From the NCBI RefSeq assembly GCF_918797505.1, contig NC_092801.1, positions 25,016,477 through 25,080,476 on the forward strand: 64,000 bases of DNA, written 5' to 3'. The position numbers and the translations under genes were made by a program. The notes under the pieces are model-generated. The model was not told where the DNA came from. It saw only the letters and a list, made by a program, of their open reading frames with translations, and searched no databases. Shown here piece after piece: positions 24,482 to 34,845 of this stretch. Within the stretch, counting starts at the first letter, position 1, and each line of letters begins with the position of its first letter. This stretch comes from Bemisia tabaci (taxonomy: Eukaryota; Arthropoda; Insecta; Hemiptera; Aleyrodidae).

Positions 24482-25203
24482 TCGTTTGAAAATATTCAAA
24501 AAGAATTTTAAGAAAATTTTTAAATTAGATTTCTTTTGAGAAAACCAAACAGGTAAAAATTTTATAACGTTGCAATGAGGTTACGAAATGTTTAACTTAA
24601 ATCATCAATACATCGAAATGGTGGCAATTCGTAGATCTATGAACTCTGAATTCACCTTGAAGAGTACCCGTATAAAAGAACTTGCAAGGAGCGGCGAGGG
24701 ACGCTATTACAATCTACGAAGCGCGAGAACGAAGAAATAAAAATTCACACAAAACGAACTTTTTAAATTAGACTGTTTTGCAACTAACGCTGAGGGATCG
24801 CGTGAAGATTTTGGCGATCTATTATTAAATAGAGTAAAGTTATCAACGAAAAAAAACAACTAAATTTTCAGTTTTTTGAAATTTAGGGGGAGCCACTGGT
24901 GATGGGCGATGGATTGTTGAAGACTTCTGGGAGCTCAAACCGGACACTGATCCGACTTGCGGAGTGAGAAGTTATCGAAGCCCACCGTAGATCGTGGAAG
25001 GGACATTTTGCCGAGTCAGGAATGGACTCGCCAGAAGGATTTTCCCACCGTTCGAAAAAGAAAAAAGTAAAAATAAAAAATATGACCGTTGCACATTTCC
25101 TCTTATTTCTTTCCAACCGTCGGTGTCCCCGTTTCTCCGTCTCTCTTCCGCAGAAAACTGCACACTCCCGCAAGAAAAGGGCCGCTTCCAAGAAAGAGCA
25201 TCA
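24482..25203. other. No supported gene
   Basis: AT-rich sequence running into two long opposite frames (24972-25577 minus, 24994-25647 plus). Both frames are mostly read from the Family J repeats that follow, so neither is called. Confidence 0.4.
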
Positions 25204-25211
25204 ACCGCAAG

Positions 25212-25375
25212 CAGTGGCGTGGCGTGGATTGCGATGCATCGATTGGTTTGCCATTTAAACCTATGGGAAAGGATCGATAAGCAGGGTGTTCGCAGCGAAC
25301 ACCTTAATAATCGATTCTTTACCATAGCTTTAACTGGAGAAATATTGATAATCGATAATTTACGCCTCGCTACTG
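25212..25375. mobile_element. Family J hAT-like MITE, 164 bp, exact 8-bp duplication
   Basis: It starts CAGTGGCGTGGCGTGG and ends CGCCTCGCTACTG. It is flanked on both sides by ACCGCAAG (25204-25211 and 25376-25383). The centre GTGTTCGCAGCGAACACC is a small palindrome, with ATCGAT motifs on each side. The 8-bp duplication places it in or near the hAT superfamily. No coding capacity is present. Confidence 0.85.
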
Positions 25376-25431
25376 ACCGCAAGGCTTTGCATTTCCTCGC
25401 GATGAAGTGTTGTTTCGCCGCCAGTAGCGTG

Positions 25432-25589
25432 GCGTGCTTTGCGATGTATCGATTGGGCTCCCATTTAAACCCGTGGAAAAGGATCGATAACCAGGGTATT
25501 CGTAACGAACACCTTAATAATCGATTCTTTACCACACCTTCAAATGGGGAAATATCGATAGTTAATCGATCGTTCACGCCTTGTCACTG
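25432..25589. mobile_element. Family J hAT-like MITE, second copy
   Basis: It starts CAGTAGCGTGGCGTGC and ends GCCTTGTCACTG. Flanks TTCGCCGC and TTCACCGC match at 7 of 8 bases. It lies 56 bp from the previous copy in the same orientation. Confidence 0.8.
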
Positions 25590-25686
25590 TTCACCGCTAT
25601 GGGCGTACCTCCTTGCAGCTCGAGGGAAGGAAGAATTTCTAAGCTGAAAATCTAACAATACAAAGATAAAAGGTTCTCTTAGGTTT

Positions 25687-26100
25687 CACTGAAAAAAAAA
25701 TCTCGGTGTATTTACTAAGAAAAGGGTAAAATTACCAAGAATTCAGGATTCTATTCGATCCCAGTTTTTTCTTGGTAAAATTACCATTTATGGAATTGGT
25801 AATTTTACCTAGAAATCTCGGTAAAATTATTAAATTTTCTCGGTAATTTTACTGGACCTTGGTTAAAACGCCAATATTTTTTATCGACTGAGGTAGAATT
25901 ACCGAGATAAAATGGCGAAGTTACCGGGAACTGATTACCAATAAAAGTGGTATTCTTACCTGAAAAAAACAGTAAAAATACCGATTTTTATGTAAGCTTA
26001 CCAGTCTGTCTTGGTAAAATTACCAATAATTGGTAAAGAAAGTGAGAGAGTAAAGGTACCAATGGACCTTGGTAAAAACGCCGAGAATTTTTTTTCAGTG
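25687..26100. mobile_element. Family F element with CACTG ends, 414 bp
   Basis: It starts CACTGAAAAAAAAATCTCGG and ends CGAGAATTTTTTTTCAGTG. It is filled with repeated GGTAAAATTACC and complementary motifs. An inverted copy lies at 33.6-34.1 kb. CACTG with an A-run is seen at the ends of several DNA transposon groups, so the superfamily is left open. Confidence 0.75.
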
Positions 26101-26669
26101 ATGAATGCTCGATGGCTCTTCTTGAAGTTGGCAACACTGTTTATCCTCTATTAATATGTATGTGAAACAATCGATTCTTGGTGAGGTAGCTTGCCCGAGT
26201 AGCATCTTCCAAAGGAAAAATCGCGATATTTTGAAGTTAAGTTGCGATTTTTTTTTATTCTTTGGTGATAAATCGGTAGGATCATCAACATTCGAGCGAT
26301 TACCCTCGATCTTGTCGGAAATTCCATTTTAATAAAATCGCGTTCCATAAAATCGAAGTTTTATTTCAATTTGTCACCACTTTTTAGTTAATAATATTGC
26401 GATTAATCATCATAGATGAAATCGTGATTTTATTGCAAATTTATGCGATGAAATCGCAATTTTCTACCTGATAATGTTGCAATAAATAAACGATAAACAT
26501 CGATAAACTTGTGATGCATTCTCCGATCAAAGCGCAACCTATCGCAATCAGCGCTACTTGAGCATGAGCGTATCTTTTTGCAGCTTAAGAGGAAGAATTT
26601 CTCAGCTGAAAATCCAGCAATACCGAAAAAAGGTTTCCTTAAAGTTCGGAGTGGTTTGAAAGCTCGGTT

Positions 26670-26815
26670 GCCCGTGGCAATTCTTGAAAGTTGGCGACAC
26701 TGTTTTATCTCCATTAGAATGTATGCAAAACAATCGATTCTTGGTGAGGCAGCTGCCTCACTTTAATCGATATTTATATGGTTAAATAGAGGAACGACAG
26801 TGTAGCCAACCGAAT
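26670..26815. repeat. Degenerate Family K-like copy
   Basis: GTTGGCGACACTGTTTTATC, CAATCGATTCTTGGTGAGG and GGTTAAATAGAGGAACGACA preserve the Family K order, but the CAGRGGCGGATCC ends are lost. A similar half copy lies at about 26,100-26,210. Confidence 0.4.
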
Positions 26816-26881
26816 CGCCACTGCCAGTTGCATGAACCGAAGATGCTGTCCCTGGAACAAAGAGTACAGCAACACCGCCAT

Positions 26882-27116
26882 AGTGCTATAAGCTAAGGAA
26901 AAATGCCGTATGCACATTTGAGAGTTGTCAACTTTTATTCCGTAAAAATATTGTTTACTCTTAAAAATTACAGATAATTTAGATCTGAATGCGACTAAAA
27001 TTTTCCAAAAAATTGGAGGAGCAATATTCCCAGATGCTCCTGAAAATTTGTATTTCAACAGAGGAAATTGGCCAATGTCTGAAGACTAATACGGCTTTCT
27101 TCCTTAGTGCGGCAGT
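26882..27116. repeat. Family A copy (diverged)
   Basis: Left AGCTAAGGAAAAATGCCGTA and right CTTCCTTAGTGCGGCAGT keep the Family A termini; the arms are eroded. Confidence 0.65.
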
Positions 27117-27370
27117 GTAGAACACCACACTTGCGGTTCATATGGTCAAACCTTTTTTTACTAAAGTACGTGACGGTTTAGAGAGGAAGAGGATGTCTAA
27201 TCTTGCGTTACGGGTGCGTAAGGGGAGTCCAGGGCTGCGTTACGCTCCGCTGAATTCCGTGGTGAGCGCCATTTTCGAAAGTTGAAGATAAATTTGACGC
27301 AATGTAGAGATTATTCATCCCGAATCCTCGCAAAACACCAATTTAAAAGGAGGGGATATGAAAGAATGAT

Positions 27371-27511
27371 ATGGACGGCATTTTGCGATTTGGAACTATA
27401 AATTCTGGCTTATATGAAAAAACACTTATGTGCATGGGGAAACTAATGGCACATACGTTGTTTTTAAACCGGGCTAGAATGTATAGTTCCAAATTGCAAA
27501 ATGCGGTCCAT
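27371..27511. repeat. Family C palindromic MITE copy
   Basis: ATGGACGGCATTTTGCGATT at the left is mirrored by AATTGCAAAATGCGGTCCAT at the right. The element is flanked by TA on both sides. Confidence 0.8.
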
Positions 27512-27659
27512 ATAAGACTCCCTGTGACAGGTACGTCACCATGGATGGAGGCTCGAGTAAAGAAAGAATTTTCAGAGTTGCATCATTCATGAGCGGCCAT
27601 TTTTTCGAATACTTTCAAGAGAAATCGTTTCGAAATCGTGGAAAGCACGTTGTAACAAT

Positions 27660-27800
27660 TGGACTTCATTTTGCAATTCGGAACTATAACTCCCGACCCA
27701 TCCTTGAAAACACTTATCAGGATAGAGAAACTAAAATGGTACATACGACGGTTTTAAACTGAGGCATAATTTATAGTTCCTAATTGAAAAATGTAGTCCA
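27660..27800. repeat. Family C palindromic MITE copy
   Basis: TGGACTTCATTTTGCAATTC at the left is mirrored by AATTGAAAAATGTAGTCCA at the right. Confidence 0.75.
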
Positions 27801-28141
27801 ATTGATACCACAAGTGTAACGTAGATACAAAATTTAGAGGGGTATGCTTGAAGGGGGCTTTTTTTCGTGTGCTTTTCCCGAGCTTTCGTGGCTTCATCGG
27901 TGAAAAACAGAAGGGGAGGGGGGTTGAGAGACTGGAAATATTAGTGGGCCTGGGAGCTTGAAAAAAAACTTGGAAGGTCAATTGTTTAAAATGTGCACAA
28001 AAAATCGGGGATTATTTGGAATAGTTTGTAAGGTGTAACACGAATTCTTAGAAGTAATCTTTCCAAATTTTCTGAAAAATTAAATGTGGTAAGAACTGCA
28101 AAATTGCAAACTATCAATTTGTTTTCTCGATTTCCTCTTTC

Positions 28142-28309
28142 CAGTGGCATGACGTGCTTTGCGATAAATCGATTGATCTGCCATTTAAACCTGTGGAAAA
28201 AGATCGACAAACAGGGTGCTTGCAACGAACACCTTAATAATCGATTCTTTACCACACCTTCGAATGGGGAAATATCGATAGTTAATCGATCATTCACGCC
28301 TAGCCCCTG
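28142..28309. mobile_element. Family J hAT-like MITE, 168 bp
   Basis: It starts CAGTGGCATGACGTGC and ends CACGCCTAGCCCCTG. Flanks CCTCTTTC and CCACTTTC match at 7 of 8 bases. The interior matches the 25.4 kb copy closely (CACACCTTC, AATGGGGAAATATCGATAG). Confidence 0.8.
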
Positions 28310-28771
28310 CCACTTTCGTTGTGCCTACCAGAAATCAAAAACGATCAATCGTTTCAAGTTTTATTAAGATTTGAACGGCATCACTTTCACTTATTTTCCA
28401 AACAATTCGAGTTTTGAATCTCTTGTTATTAATACTTCTTAAACCAGCAAAATGCACAAAATCAACGAATTTATCATAAATAACTCTTTCGAAGATCACG
28501 GCTTTCCGAGAGATAAAATAAAATTATCAGAGGCGCGATTTTGAGGCATCAGAACGGTATAATTAATTAAGTAAATCAAATTAGTCAGTATCCACACACG
28601 CGTGAAAATCGTGCACACGTTTTTTCACCAAAAACGTGATGTCTAAGTGTTCACGAGACAATTACATCTCATTCAATCATTCCTATCAGACGAATCATTC
28701 ATTTCTCTAACTGCTTTCAGATCGAAGAGAAATATGATCCATAGTCAACTCAATGGCCGAGTGCTAATCCT

Positions 28772-31127
28772 CTTCAAAGAGCCTCCCAAAATTTGGCCCC
28801 TTTTTAGGTATTCGATTCGACCATCGGACCAAGGTTTAAATGGAAGCTTATAGTAACAGAAAACTCAGGAAAAAATTTCAAGATGAGTATAGGAACCGTT
28901 TTCGAGTTACGGGGGGGCAAAGGGGTCGCAATCTGGCCTAATTTTTTGCTGTTTTCTTGTAGAATTGATGTATCGGCGGGGTTCTTATCGTTGTTTACGC
29001 ATGTGTAGCACATGGATTCCTTCGTGTTTTTACAGGTAGAATCTATTTTTAACGGTGCCGAATCGATATACTGATCAGTTAAATCGATTTTGAACGATTT
29101 TTTAAGGAAAATCGATGCTATTTAAGGATCGAAATTGTTTATTTTCGATTCATGAAAGAATAAATGCACCTGAAATGACTGAAGCACATTCAACCCTATG
29201 TAATTTGACACGGAGAATTGATTTTTAACATTGACGGGTCGATTTATCTACAGTTTGTATCGAATTTTTGCGACTTTTTACGGAAAATCGATGACTTAGC
29301 GGAATTAAAATCGGGTTTGCTCCATCCGAGATCGGAGATATGTACCCAACATGATTGGAGCACATCGACTCTTACGTATTTTTATACGTGGAATCGATAT
29401 ATAACCTCGATAAGTCGATATATCGATCAATTGTATTGAATTGATGCGATTTTTTGCGGAAAATCGATGGTTTATCGGGATTGAGATCGGTGTCTCTCCG
29501 TCCAAGATCGGAGAAATGTACCCTTCATGATTGGAGCACATCAATTCTTACGTAATTCTGCACGTAGAATCAATTTTAAACGTCGAAGCGTCGATATATC
29601 GATCTGAAATACACAACTCTTGCGATTTTTTACGGATATTCGGTGGTTCTTTTGGATTGGCATTGGAAAAATCTAACAGACATGACTGGAGCACATCGAC
29701 TCGTTTGTGATTATTCTCGCAAAATCAATTTTTGAAGTCCACAAGTCGATTTATTGACTGGTCATATTGACTTCATGTGATTGGAACCAAATCCATTGAC
29801 ACCAGAGTGAATGAGTGAATGAATGACTTCACTAAAAATGATTTAAGGAGATACATAGACGCATCTACCTTTCTATGGAACAGTATGAGAATTCCGGATC
29901 AGCATATTTGAAGGAAGATAAACTGTCCCTCGAGTTGGCCGAGTATGACCGCAATCGATAAATTGACTCGTCAACCTTAAAAATGATTCTACGTGTAAAA
30001 GTACATGGACACGGCGTGCTCCGACCATGTTAGGTGCATATCTCCACCCTCGGACTGTAAGTAACCAATTTCATTCCTGATCAAAAAATCGATTTTCCAT
30101 AAAAATCACAAGAAGTCAATACGTTCAGTCAATAAATCGACTCGTGGACTTCAAAAATTGATTTTGCGAGAATAATCACAAACGAGTCGATGTGCTCCAG
30201 TCATGTCTGTTAGATTTTTCCAATGCCAATCCAAAAGAACCACCGAATATCCGTAAAAAATCGCAAGAGTTGTGTATTTCAGATCGATATATCGACGCTT
30301 CGACGTTTAAAATTGATTCTACGTGCAGAATTACGTAAGAATTGATGTGCTCCAATCATGAAGGGTACATTTCTCCGATCTTGGACGGAGAGACACCGAT
30401 CTCAATCCCGATAAACCATCGATTTTCCGCAAAAAATCGCATCAATTCAATACAATTGATCGATATATCGACTTATCGAGGTTATATATCGATTCCACGT
30501 ATAAAAATACGTAAGAGTCGATGTGCTCCAATCATGTTGGGTACATATCTCCGATCTCGGATGGAGCAAACCCGATTTTAATTCCGCTAAGTCATCGATT
30601 TTCCGTAAAAAGTCGCAAAAATTCGATACAAACTGTAGATAAATCGACTCGTCAATGTTAAAAATCAATTCTCCGTGTCAAAATACATAGGGTTAAATGT
30701 GCTTCAGTCATTTCAGGTGCATTTATTCTTTCATGAATCGAAAATAAACAATTTCGATCCTTAAATAGCATCGATTTTCCTTAAAAAATCGTTCAAAATC
30801 GATTTAACTGATCAATATATCGATTCGGCACCGTTAAAAATAGATTCTACGTGTAAAAACACGTAGGAATCCATGTGCTACACATGCGTAAACAACGATA
30901 AGAACCCCGCCGATACATCAATTCTACAAGAAAACAGCAAAAAATTAGGCCAGATTGCGACCCCTTTGCCCCCCCGTAACTCGAAAACGGTTCCTATACT
31001 CATCTTGAAATTTTTTCCTGAGTTTTCTGTTACTATAAGCTTCCATTTAAACCTTGGCCCGATGGTCGAATCGAATACCTAAAAAGGGGCCAAAATCAGC
31101 CTCTTTTTTGGGAGGCTCTTTGAAAAA
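28772..31127. repeat. 2.35-kb near-perfect palindrome
   Basis: Positions that add up to 59,886 are complementary from about 28,791 to 29,795 on the left and 30,091 to 31,095 on the right, with no offset. Identical frames read from 28804-29013 minus and 30873-31082 plus. The same holds for 29305-29544 minus and 30342-30581 plus. The pair 29218-29439 plus and 30447-30668 minus differs by one residue. Outside this, TCTTCAAAGAGCCTCCCAAA and its complement extend the arms, offset by a 13-base insertion on the right. The central 290 bases are not complementary. Confidence 0.9.
28990..29800 (+). repeat. Diverged tandem repeats of about 175 bp in the left palindrome arm
   Basis: GAGCACATCGACT-like starts recur at about 28,997, 29,184, 29,361, 29,535 and 29,690. 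Each is followed by ACGTAGAATCGAT-like, GTCGATATATCGAT-like and GGAAAATCGATG-like blocks in the same order. The right arm holds the complements, and a further reversed unit lies at about 29,955-30,110, in the part that is not palindromic. Confidence 0.75.
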
Positions 31128-31164
31128 CTTTGAAGGTGAGCCCACTCTTTTCACATGAACCCAA

Positions 31165-31251
31165 GATGGGTCCGCGAAGTGGACCTTAGAGGTCGTGCGG
31201 AGCGTTCTCCCGGGGATGGGCCGCGTAGCGGTAAGGGGGCGTACCCCCTAG
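31165..31251 (+). mobile_element. Helitron-like 3' end
   Basis: GGGCCGCGTAGCGG is followed by a stem-loop AGGGGGCGTACCCCCT and then CTAG with T as the next base. A GC hairpin just before CTRR and a T target is the hallmark of Helitron 3' termini. The 5' end is unidentified. The 2.35-kb palindrome ends only about 40 bases upstream and might be Helitron cargo. Confidence 0.6.
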
Positions 31252-31385
31252 TTAGAAATAATATTGTCTTTATTTGAGTCACCATTTACCTTGGTTATCT
31301 CTCAGTGACATTAAACATGATACGGAATTTTGCAACGTTTGATGAAGATAAGCTGATTCTACTCTAGTATATGTCCAACTAATAT

Positions 31386-31551
31386 CAGTGGCGTGGCGTG
31401 AATTGCGATGTATCGATTTTTATGCCATTTAAACCTATGGTAAAGAATCGATTATTAAGGTGTTCGCTGCGAACACCCTGTCTATCGATCTTTTTCTATA
31501 GGTTTAAACGGCATAACAATCGATACATCGCAAACTGCCGCCACGCCACTG
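31386..31551. mobile_element. Family J MITE in full-palindrome form
   Basis: It starts CAGTGGCGTGGCG and ends with the exact complement. The arms are complementary almost throughout (CATTTAAACCTATGG against ATAGGTTTAAACGG). The flanks ACTAATAT and CTGATATT do not give a clean 8-bp duplication. Confidence 0.75.
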
Positions 31552-31602
31552 CTGATATTACGTCTCCGATCCACATTCATTACCAAAAATTGCGTGACTC
31601 CT

Positions 31603-31858
31603 ACTCCGTCGTGCTAAGAAAAAACGCCATTTGATCCTTCAGGCGTTGCCAAATTTTCATTAAGAACACACGAATTTCCTGGTGAATTTATGAATATTTC
31701 TCTTCCAATTTTTCAGATAATTTTGTTTGCAATTTCTCCTAAAGTCCCTGAAAATTTCAAGGAAAAATATTAATATTTTTCCTCAAGAATGATTATTTTA
31801 TGGGAGGAAATTTGGCAACTCTTGAATATCCGTACGGCGTTTTTCCTTAGCACGGTAG
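31603..31858. repeat. Family A palindromic MITE copy
   Basis: CGTCGTGCTAAGAAAAAACG at the left is mirrored by CGTTTTTCCTTAGCACGG at the right. Confidence 0.8.
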
Positions 31859-32028
31859 GACTGAACCGATGCCTCCCATTTTTAGTTCCTAGCACGTTTT
31901 TCAGCACTCTTTAACTTAGTGGTGATTTTTCCAGGGTGGCAACTCTGGTTCCCCTGCATTTAAATGTACGTGAGGCTATCGAATATACAATGAGGTAGCT
32001 GGCCATAGAGTACCTGTACACGGGGGAG

Positions 32029-32340
32029 TAGAGTCCCTTTATACTGAGAGTCAAGACAACACCTCTCATGGAGTCACAAACGGGAATAAAGATTACACAA
32101 ATTGAACGTTTTTCGTAATCTTTGATCGGCTCATTCTTAAATTCCTTTCTCCGTTCCTTCTCTCATTCCGTTTGTTCCTTGTCGAACCCGAAATTCCTCG
32201 GTCCATTCCAGATTATAATCTTTGCAATTGGTGAAAATGTAATCTTTATTCCCGTTTGTGACACTGTGAAGGCCTAAAATCCGGTTAACCAATCAGAAAT
32301 GGATTCGCATTGTCTTGACTCTCAGTATAAAGGGACTCTA
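32029..32340. mobile_element. hAT-like MITE with TAGAGTCCC ends, 312 bp
   Basis: It starts TAGAGTCCCTTTATACTGAG and ends with the exact complement (terminal repeats of about 30 bp). It is flanked on both sides by CGGGGGAG (32021-32028 and 32341-32348). The exact 8-bp duplication supports the hAT superfamily. The inside has GTCACAAACGGGAATAAAG and its complement, and no coding frame. Confidence 0.85.
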
Positions 32341-32713
32341 CGGGGGAGTATTGCCAACTCTGTGCCGCTCTCTGATTGGTTCATCAGTTTCAGGCTATTA
32401 TGGAACTCCAAAGTTGGATCAATGTAAACACACCAGACCCAGAAGAACACGTATTATCGGCTGAGAAATGAATGATAATCACACTCAAAGCTTAATTTTC
32501 GGCAAAAACTTTCATCAAAGTTCGATCCGTATACTCAATTCAGAAGTTAGATTTAAAAAAATGTCCACCACACCCAAAATCATGTCTAGAACTTTGTAGA
32601 ACTTTTTCGCCACCTTGTTTGTTTAGATTTGGCCAAACTAGGAGCGGAGGCACGCGGAGGGGCTGGGGTTTGTTTACGGAGGTCCAACTTTGGGGCTCCA
32701 TAATTGCCGACCG

Positions 32714-33563
32714 TAGAGTCCCTTTATACTAAGATTGAAGACAATGTGAATCCATTTCTGATTGGTTCCCGTATTTTAGGCCTTCACAGTGTCACAAATG
32801 GGAATAAAGATTACAGCTTCAACAATTGCAAAGATTATAAACCGGAATGGACCGGGACATCGGGGGTACGGCACGGAACAAATGGAATGAGAGAGGGAAC
32901 GGAGATAGGAATTAGGGAATGAATGGGTCGATCAAAGATTACAAAGAACGTCCAATTCGTGTACAGTAGACTCTGGATTATCCGGCTTCGTATTATCCGG
33001 ACTCTGGATTATCCGGATCGCTTTTGCAACCATATAACTACGTACGCATTCCGATAAGTGAGCGGATCCGCGGAGAAGCGGTCGCAAAGCATATTGGCGC
33101 CTGCAAGGCTGAAGGAATACTTCACGCATTGCGCCAAACAGTGAGGTCGGCGTGGAACGCATTAGCGCCTACTAGATTGCATAAATACTTCTCGCATTAC
33201 GCCAAAAGCAGTGCAGTCGGTTAGTTAGCCCAAAACGCACATTAGCGGCTACAAGACTGTATGAATACTTCACGCATTGCGCGCTTTAATCGTTGTCGGC
33301 TACCATTCACAATCACCATTGAGTCGTTCAATTTGGCGTTAACCTTTTAAATTCGTGTTGGTATGTACATGATGTATACATAATAAGAATACTGTGGTGT
33401 TGGTCGGTGGTGTTTGTGTTTACTATTATTATCCGGATTTTTTTTTATCCGGATCGGGCCCGGCACCAATTAATCCGGATAATCCAGAGTCTACTGTAAT
33501 CTTTATTCCCGTTTTTGACATCCATGAGCCGCGCTGTCTTTACTCTCTCCATAAAGGGACTCC
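32714..33563. mobile_element. Second copy of the TAGAGTCCC hAT-like MITE, interrupted
   Basis: It starts TAGAGTCCCTTTATACTAAG and ends CATAAAGGGACTCCA. Flanks GCCGACCG and GCTGACCA match at 6 of 8. It spans 850 bp; removing the nested 533-bp element and one TA leaves 315 bp, close to the 312 bp of the intact sister at 32.0 kb. Confidence 0.75.
32964..33496. mobile_element. pogo/Tigger-like MITE, 533 bp, TA duplication
   Basis: It starts CAGTAGACTCTGGATTATCC and ends with the exact complement, with TA on both sides. These ends and the TA target are typical of the pogo/Tigger branch of Tc1/mariner. The interior has no transposase. It carries three diverged units containing GCGCC/GCGGCTACAAG and TTCACGCATTGCG, the block also found in the 1.6, 37, 41.9 and 48.9 kb elements. 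The sister hAT-like MITE at 32.0 kb shows the unoccupied TA site (ATGTAATCTTTATTCCCG). Confidence 0.85.
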
Positions 33564-33634
33564 AGCTGACCAATCAGAGAGCGGCAAACTTATTCGGTAG
33601 TAAAAGGATTGAGATGGCAATACTCTCCTGTATA

Positions 33635-34051
33635 CACTGCAAAAAAATTCTCGGCGTTTTTACCAAGGTCCGTTGGTACCTTTGCCGTTTCACTTTTTTT
33701 ACCAATGATTGGTAATTTCACCAGGACAGACTGGTAAGCTTACCTAAAAACCGGTATTTTTACTGTTTTTTCAGGTATAAGAATACCACTTTTATTGGTA
33801 ATCAATTCCCGGTAACTTTGCCATTTCATCTAGGTAATTCTACCACAGACAATAAAACATATTGGCGTTTTTACCAAGGTCCAGTAAAATTACCGAGAAA
33901 GTCAATAATTTTACCGAGATTTCTTGGTAAAATTTCCAATTCCATAAATGGTAATTTTACCAAGAAAAAACTGGGATCAAATCTTAGAACCCTGAATTCT
34001 TGGTAATTTTACCATTTTCCTAGTAAATACACCGAGATTCTTTTTTCAGTG
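33635..34051. mobile_element. Family F element, inverted relative to 25.7 kb
   Basis: It starts CACTGCAAAAAAATTCTCGG and ends ACCGAGATTCTTTTTTCAGTG. TA flanks both sides. The interior is the reverse complement of the 25.7-26.1 kb element. Confidence 0.8.
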
Positions 34052-34328
34052 TACAGGTACTCTGGCCGGCCATACCTAGGATCGATATTTTCAATTGATT
34101 TAAAAAGAGGGAAAATCCATTGTTACCAACTTGCAAATACGTGCTTGTGCTTGGCACAAGGTTGGTGCGATGCTTCATGAGGACGAGGAGACCACACAGT
34201 TGGAGCGTCTCAGCGTGACTTCCTCACCGTTCACGCCAACTGCTCGGATTATGTATCCGCAATTCGAGAATATCTCACAGTCTGATCCCATGAAAAGCAG
34301 GAGTTTTCTGGAATACGAGCACACACAT

Positions 34329-34580
34329 ACTGCCGTGCTAAGGAAGAACGCCGTATGAACCGTCAGGCGTTGCCAAATTTCCCTTGACGAAACATGAATA
34401 TCTTGGTCAACCCGTGAATATTTTTCCTCCAATTTTCCAGATAATTTTGCTCGCAACTCCACCGAAAAGTCCTGAATTTCAAGGGAAAATATTCATAAGT
34501 TTCCTCGGAAATGAACATTTTATCGAAGGAAATCTGGCAACTCTCGAATGTTCATACGGCGTTCTTCCTTAGCTCGGCAG
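34329..34580. repeat. Family A palindromic MITE copy
   Basis: ACTGCCGTGCTAAGGAAGAA at the left is mirrored by TTCTTCCTTAGCTCGGCAG at the right. Confidence 0.85.
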
Positions 34581-34624
34581 CATACCCATCAGCATCGGCT
34601 GCTTTGGTCTGAGAATGAATCTAA

Positions 34625-34845
34625 ACTGTCGTGCTAAGGAGGAACGCCGTATGAACATTCGAGAGTTGCCAACTTTCCCTCGGTAAATTTGTATTTTTGA
34701 CGTAATATAAGCATATTTTCCCTTGGAATTTTCAGATGTTTTAGATTGAATTGCTTAAACAAATTTCCGAAAATTTTGGAAAAAAATATTTAAAATGTTC
34801 CCAGTACATCCGGTTGTTAACGGCGTTCTTCCTTAGCACGGCAGT
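34625..34845. repeat. Family A copy, slightly shorter
   Basis: AACTGTCGTGCTAAGGAGGA at the left is mirrored by TTCTTCCTTAGCACGGCAGT at the right. It lies 45 bp from the previous copy. The right arm lacks the usual GGAAATTTGGCAAC segment. Confidence 0.75.

Noticed and set aside
24972..25647. Opposite-strand frames of 201 and 217 codons
   Set aside because: Most of their length is two tandem Family J MITEs, and similar peptides appear at every copy (28.1, 31.4 and 50.9 kb).
29305..30581. Two identical 79-codon genes in opposite orientation
   Set aside because: They are the two arms of the 2.35-kb palindrome. The frames have no start context or domain, and their identity reflects arm identity.
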